From DAOTTW01 sp034437615 (GTDB lineage: Bacteria; Chloroflexota; Anaerolineae; Aggregatilineales; Phototrophicaceae), in assembly GCA_034437615.1 (NCBI GenBank), contig DAOTTW010000060.1, forward strand, positions 1-6,158: 6,158 nucleotides of DNA, in the 5' to 3' direction. The translations under genes and the position numbers were made by a program. This document shows positions 5,792-6,158 of this stretch, piece after piece (the stretch's first letter is position 1; every line of letters starts with the position of its first letter). The notes under the pieces were generated by a model. The model was not told where the DNA came from. It ran no database searches and saw only the letters and a program-made list of their open reading frames with translations.

Positions 5792-6158
5792 CTACTGAGT
5801 GCTGGTCGGCAGGCTTGACGTTGTGCTGCCGACATTCGGCACGCAATCGCCTTCGCAGACGCTGGCGTTACGTTCATAGCCCAGGCGCAGCAGCGCGTCG
5901 GTGACCTCTTTTGGCCCCAATAAGCCGTTGCCATCAAAGTCCAGGCTATCCGTGCCGATTGCGGCTAGCATCACCTGCACATCGCTGACTTCAATCACAC
6001 CGTCAACGTCCACATCCCAGGGGAAGTACGTGATGTCGTCAACGCCATCACCGAGCGTACTACTGCTGTTATTGCTTTCGTCGCTCTCGGATACAGCCTG
6101 CTCAACGTCGATCACCCCACAGATGAAATCCTGATTGCTGGATACGGTGCCGACCCCC
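5792..6158 (-). CDS. C-terminal end of a protein with dockerin-like paired calcium loops (5' end outside window)
   Basis: On the minus strand the frame is open from the right edge to a TAG at 5792-5794. The GTG at 6113-6115 is probably internal, because about 14 in-frame residues (…SSNQDFICGVIDVEQ) precede it without a stop. Two EF-hand-type loops are visible about 20 residues apart: DVDVDGVIEVSD (Asp at 1, 3, 5, 12, Gly at 6) and DFDGNGLLGPKE (Asp1, Asp3, Asn5, Gly6, Glu12). Each is followed by a short helix (VQVMLAAIG; VTDALLRLGY), as in dockerin type I-like pairs. Three cysteines are seen (FICGV and VCEGDC), followed by a Ser/Thr-rich tail. Such modules usually end large secreted proteins and bind calcium. 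No cohesin partner is visible, so cellulosome function is not implied. The main domains lie outside the window. Confidence 0.75.
   Translation of the reverse strand, partial: GVGTVSSNQDFICGVIDVEQAVSESDESNNSSSTLGDGVDDITYFPWDVDVDGVIEVSDVQVMLAAIGTDSLDFDGNGLLGPKEVTDALLRLGYERNASVCEGDCVPNVGSTTSSLPTSTQ

Noticed and set aside
5585..5818. Plus-strand and minus-strand small open frames in the convergent gap
   Set aside because: They run through the palindromic repeats, lack ribosome-binding sites and show no recognisable protein features.
5805..5833. 8-bp inverted repeat GTCGGCAG/CTGCCGAC
   Set aside because: It lies within the coding end of the minus-strand gene with a 13-base loop and no T-run, so it is probably incidental.

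Overview
The window reads as a chromosomal segment of a free-living bacterium. GC content looks moderate (about half, by eye). The metal-binding protein, the dispersed GGACAC…GTGTCC palindromes and the dockerin-like calcium-loop tail most resemble what I remember of Chloroflexota (Anaerolineae-type) genomes. That assignment is an impression from recall, not a search result. No rRNA, tRNA, transposase, phage gene or CRISPR array is visible.

Layout. (1) 3-1286 (+) is a glycoside hydrolase family 4 protein whose first ~30 codons lie left of the window. It overlaps by 10 bases a PfkB-family carbohydrate kinase (1277-2194, +), so the two form a translationally coupled sugar-catabolic pair. (2) 2318-3568 (+) is a complete FabF-type beta-ketoacyl-ACP synthase II with a strong Shine-Dalgarno and an intact Cys-His-His triad, followed by a perfect 14-bp inverted repeat. 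(3) 3770-5491 (+) is a secreted ZnuA/TroA-type metal-binding protein preceded by a 15-bp palindrome that looks like a Fur/Zur-type operator. (4) 5492-5791 is a convergent intergenic region holding a terminator-like hairpin and three related 20-nt palindromes. (5) 5792-6158 (-) is the C-terminal end of a secreted-looking protein with two EF-hand/dockerin-like calcium loops, running off the right edge.

The most interesting object is the ZnuA-like protein. About 245 residues more than usual separate its first and second metal-binding histidines. That insert carries a perfect 15-bp tandem repeat encoding DHEEH units, further His/Asp-rich stretches and four cysteines. It also carries a PCu(A)C copper-chaperone domain whose pieces are in the wrong order: the strand that normally begins the domain (ITIxxxWARP type) follows the part that normally ends it. 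This looks like a circularly permuted PCu(A)C domain nested in the histidine loop of a zinc-binding protein, with all four Cu(I) ligands and the core ZnuA histidines retained in one open frame. The gene stands alone: no permease or ATPase gene is next to it in this window.

The sugar pair, the fatty-acid synthase gene and the metal protein do not appear to share a pathway. They look like independent transcription units, separated by 123 bp after the kinase and by a hairpin after fabF.
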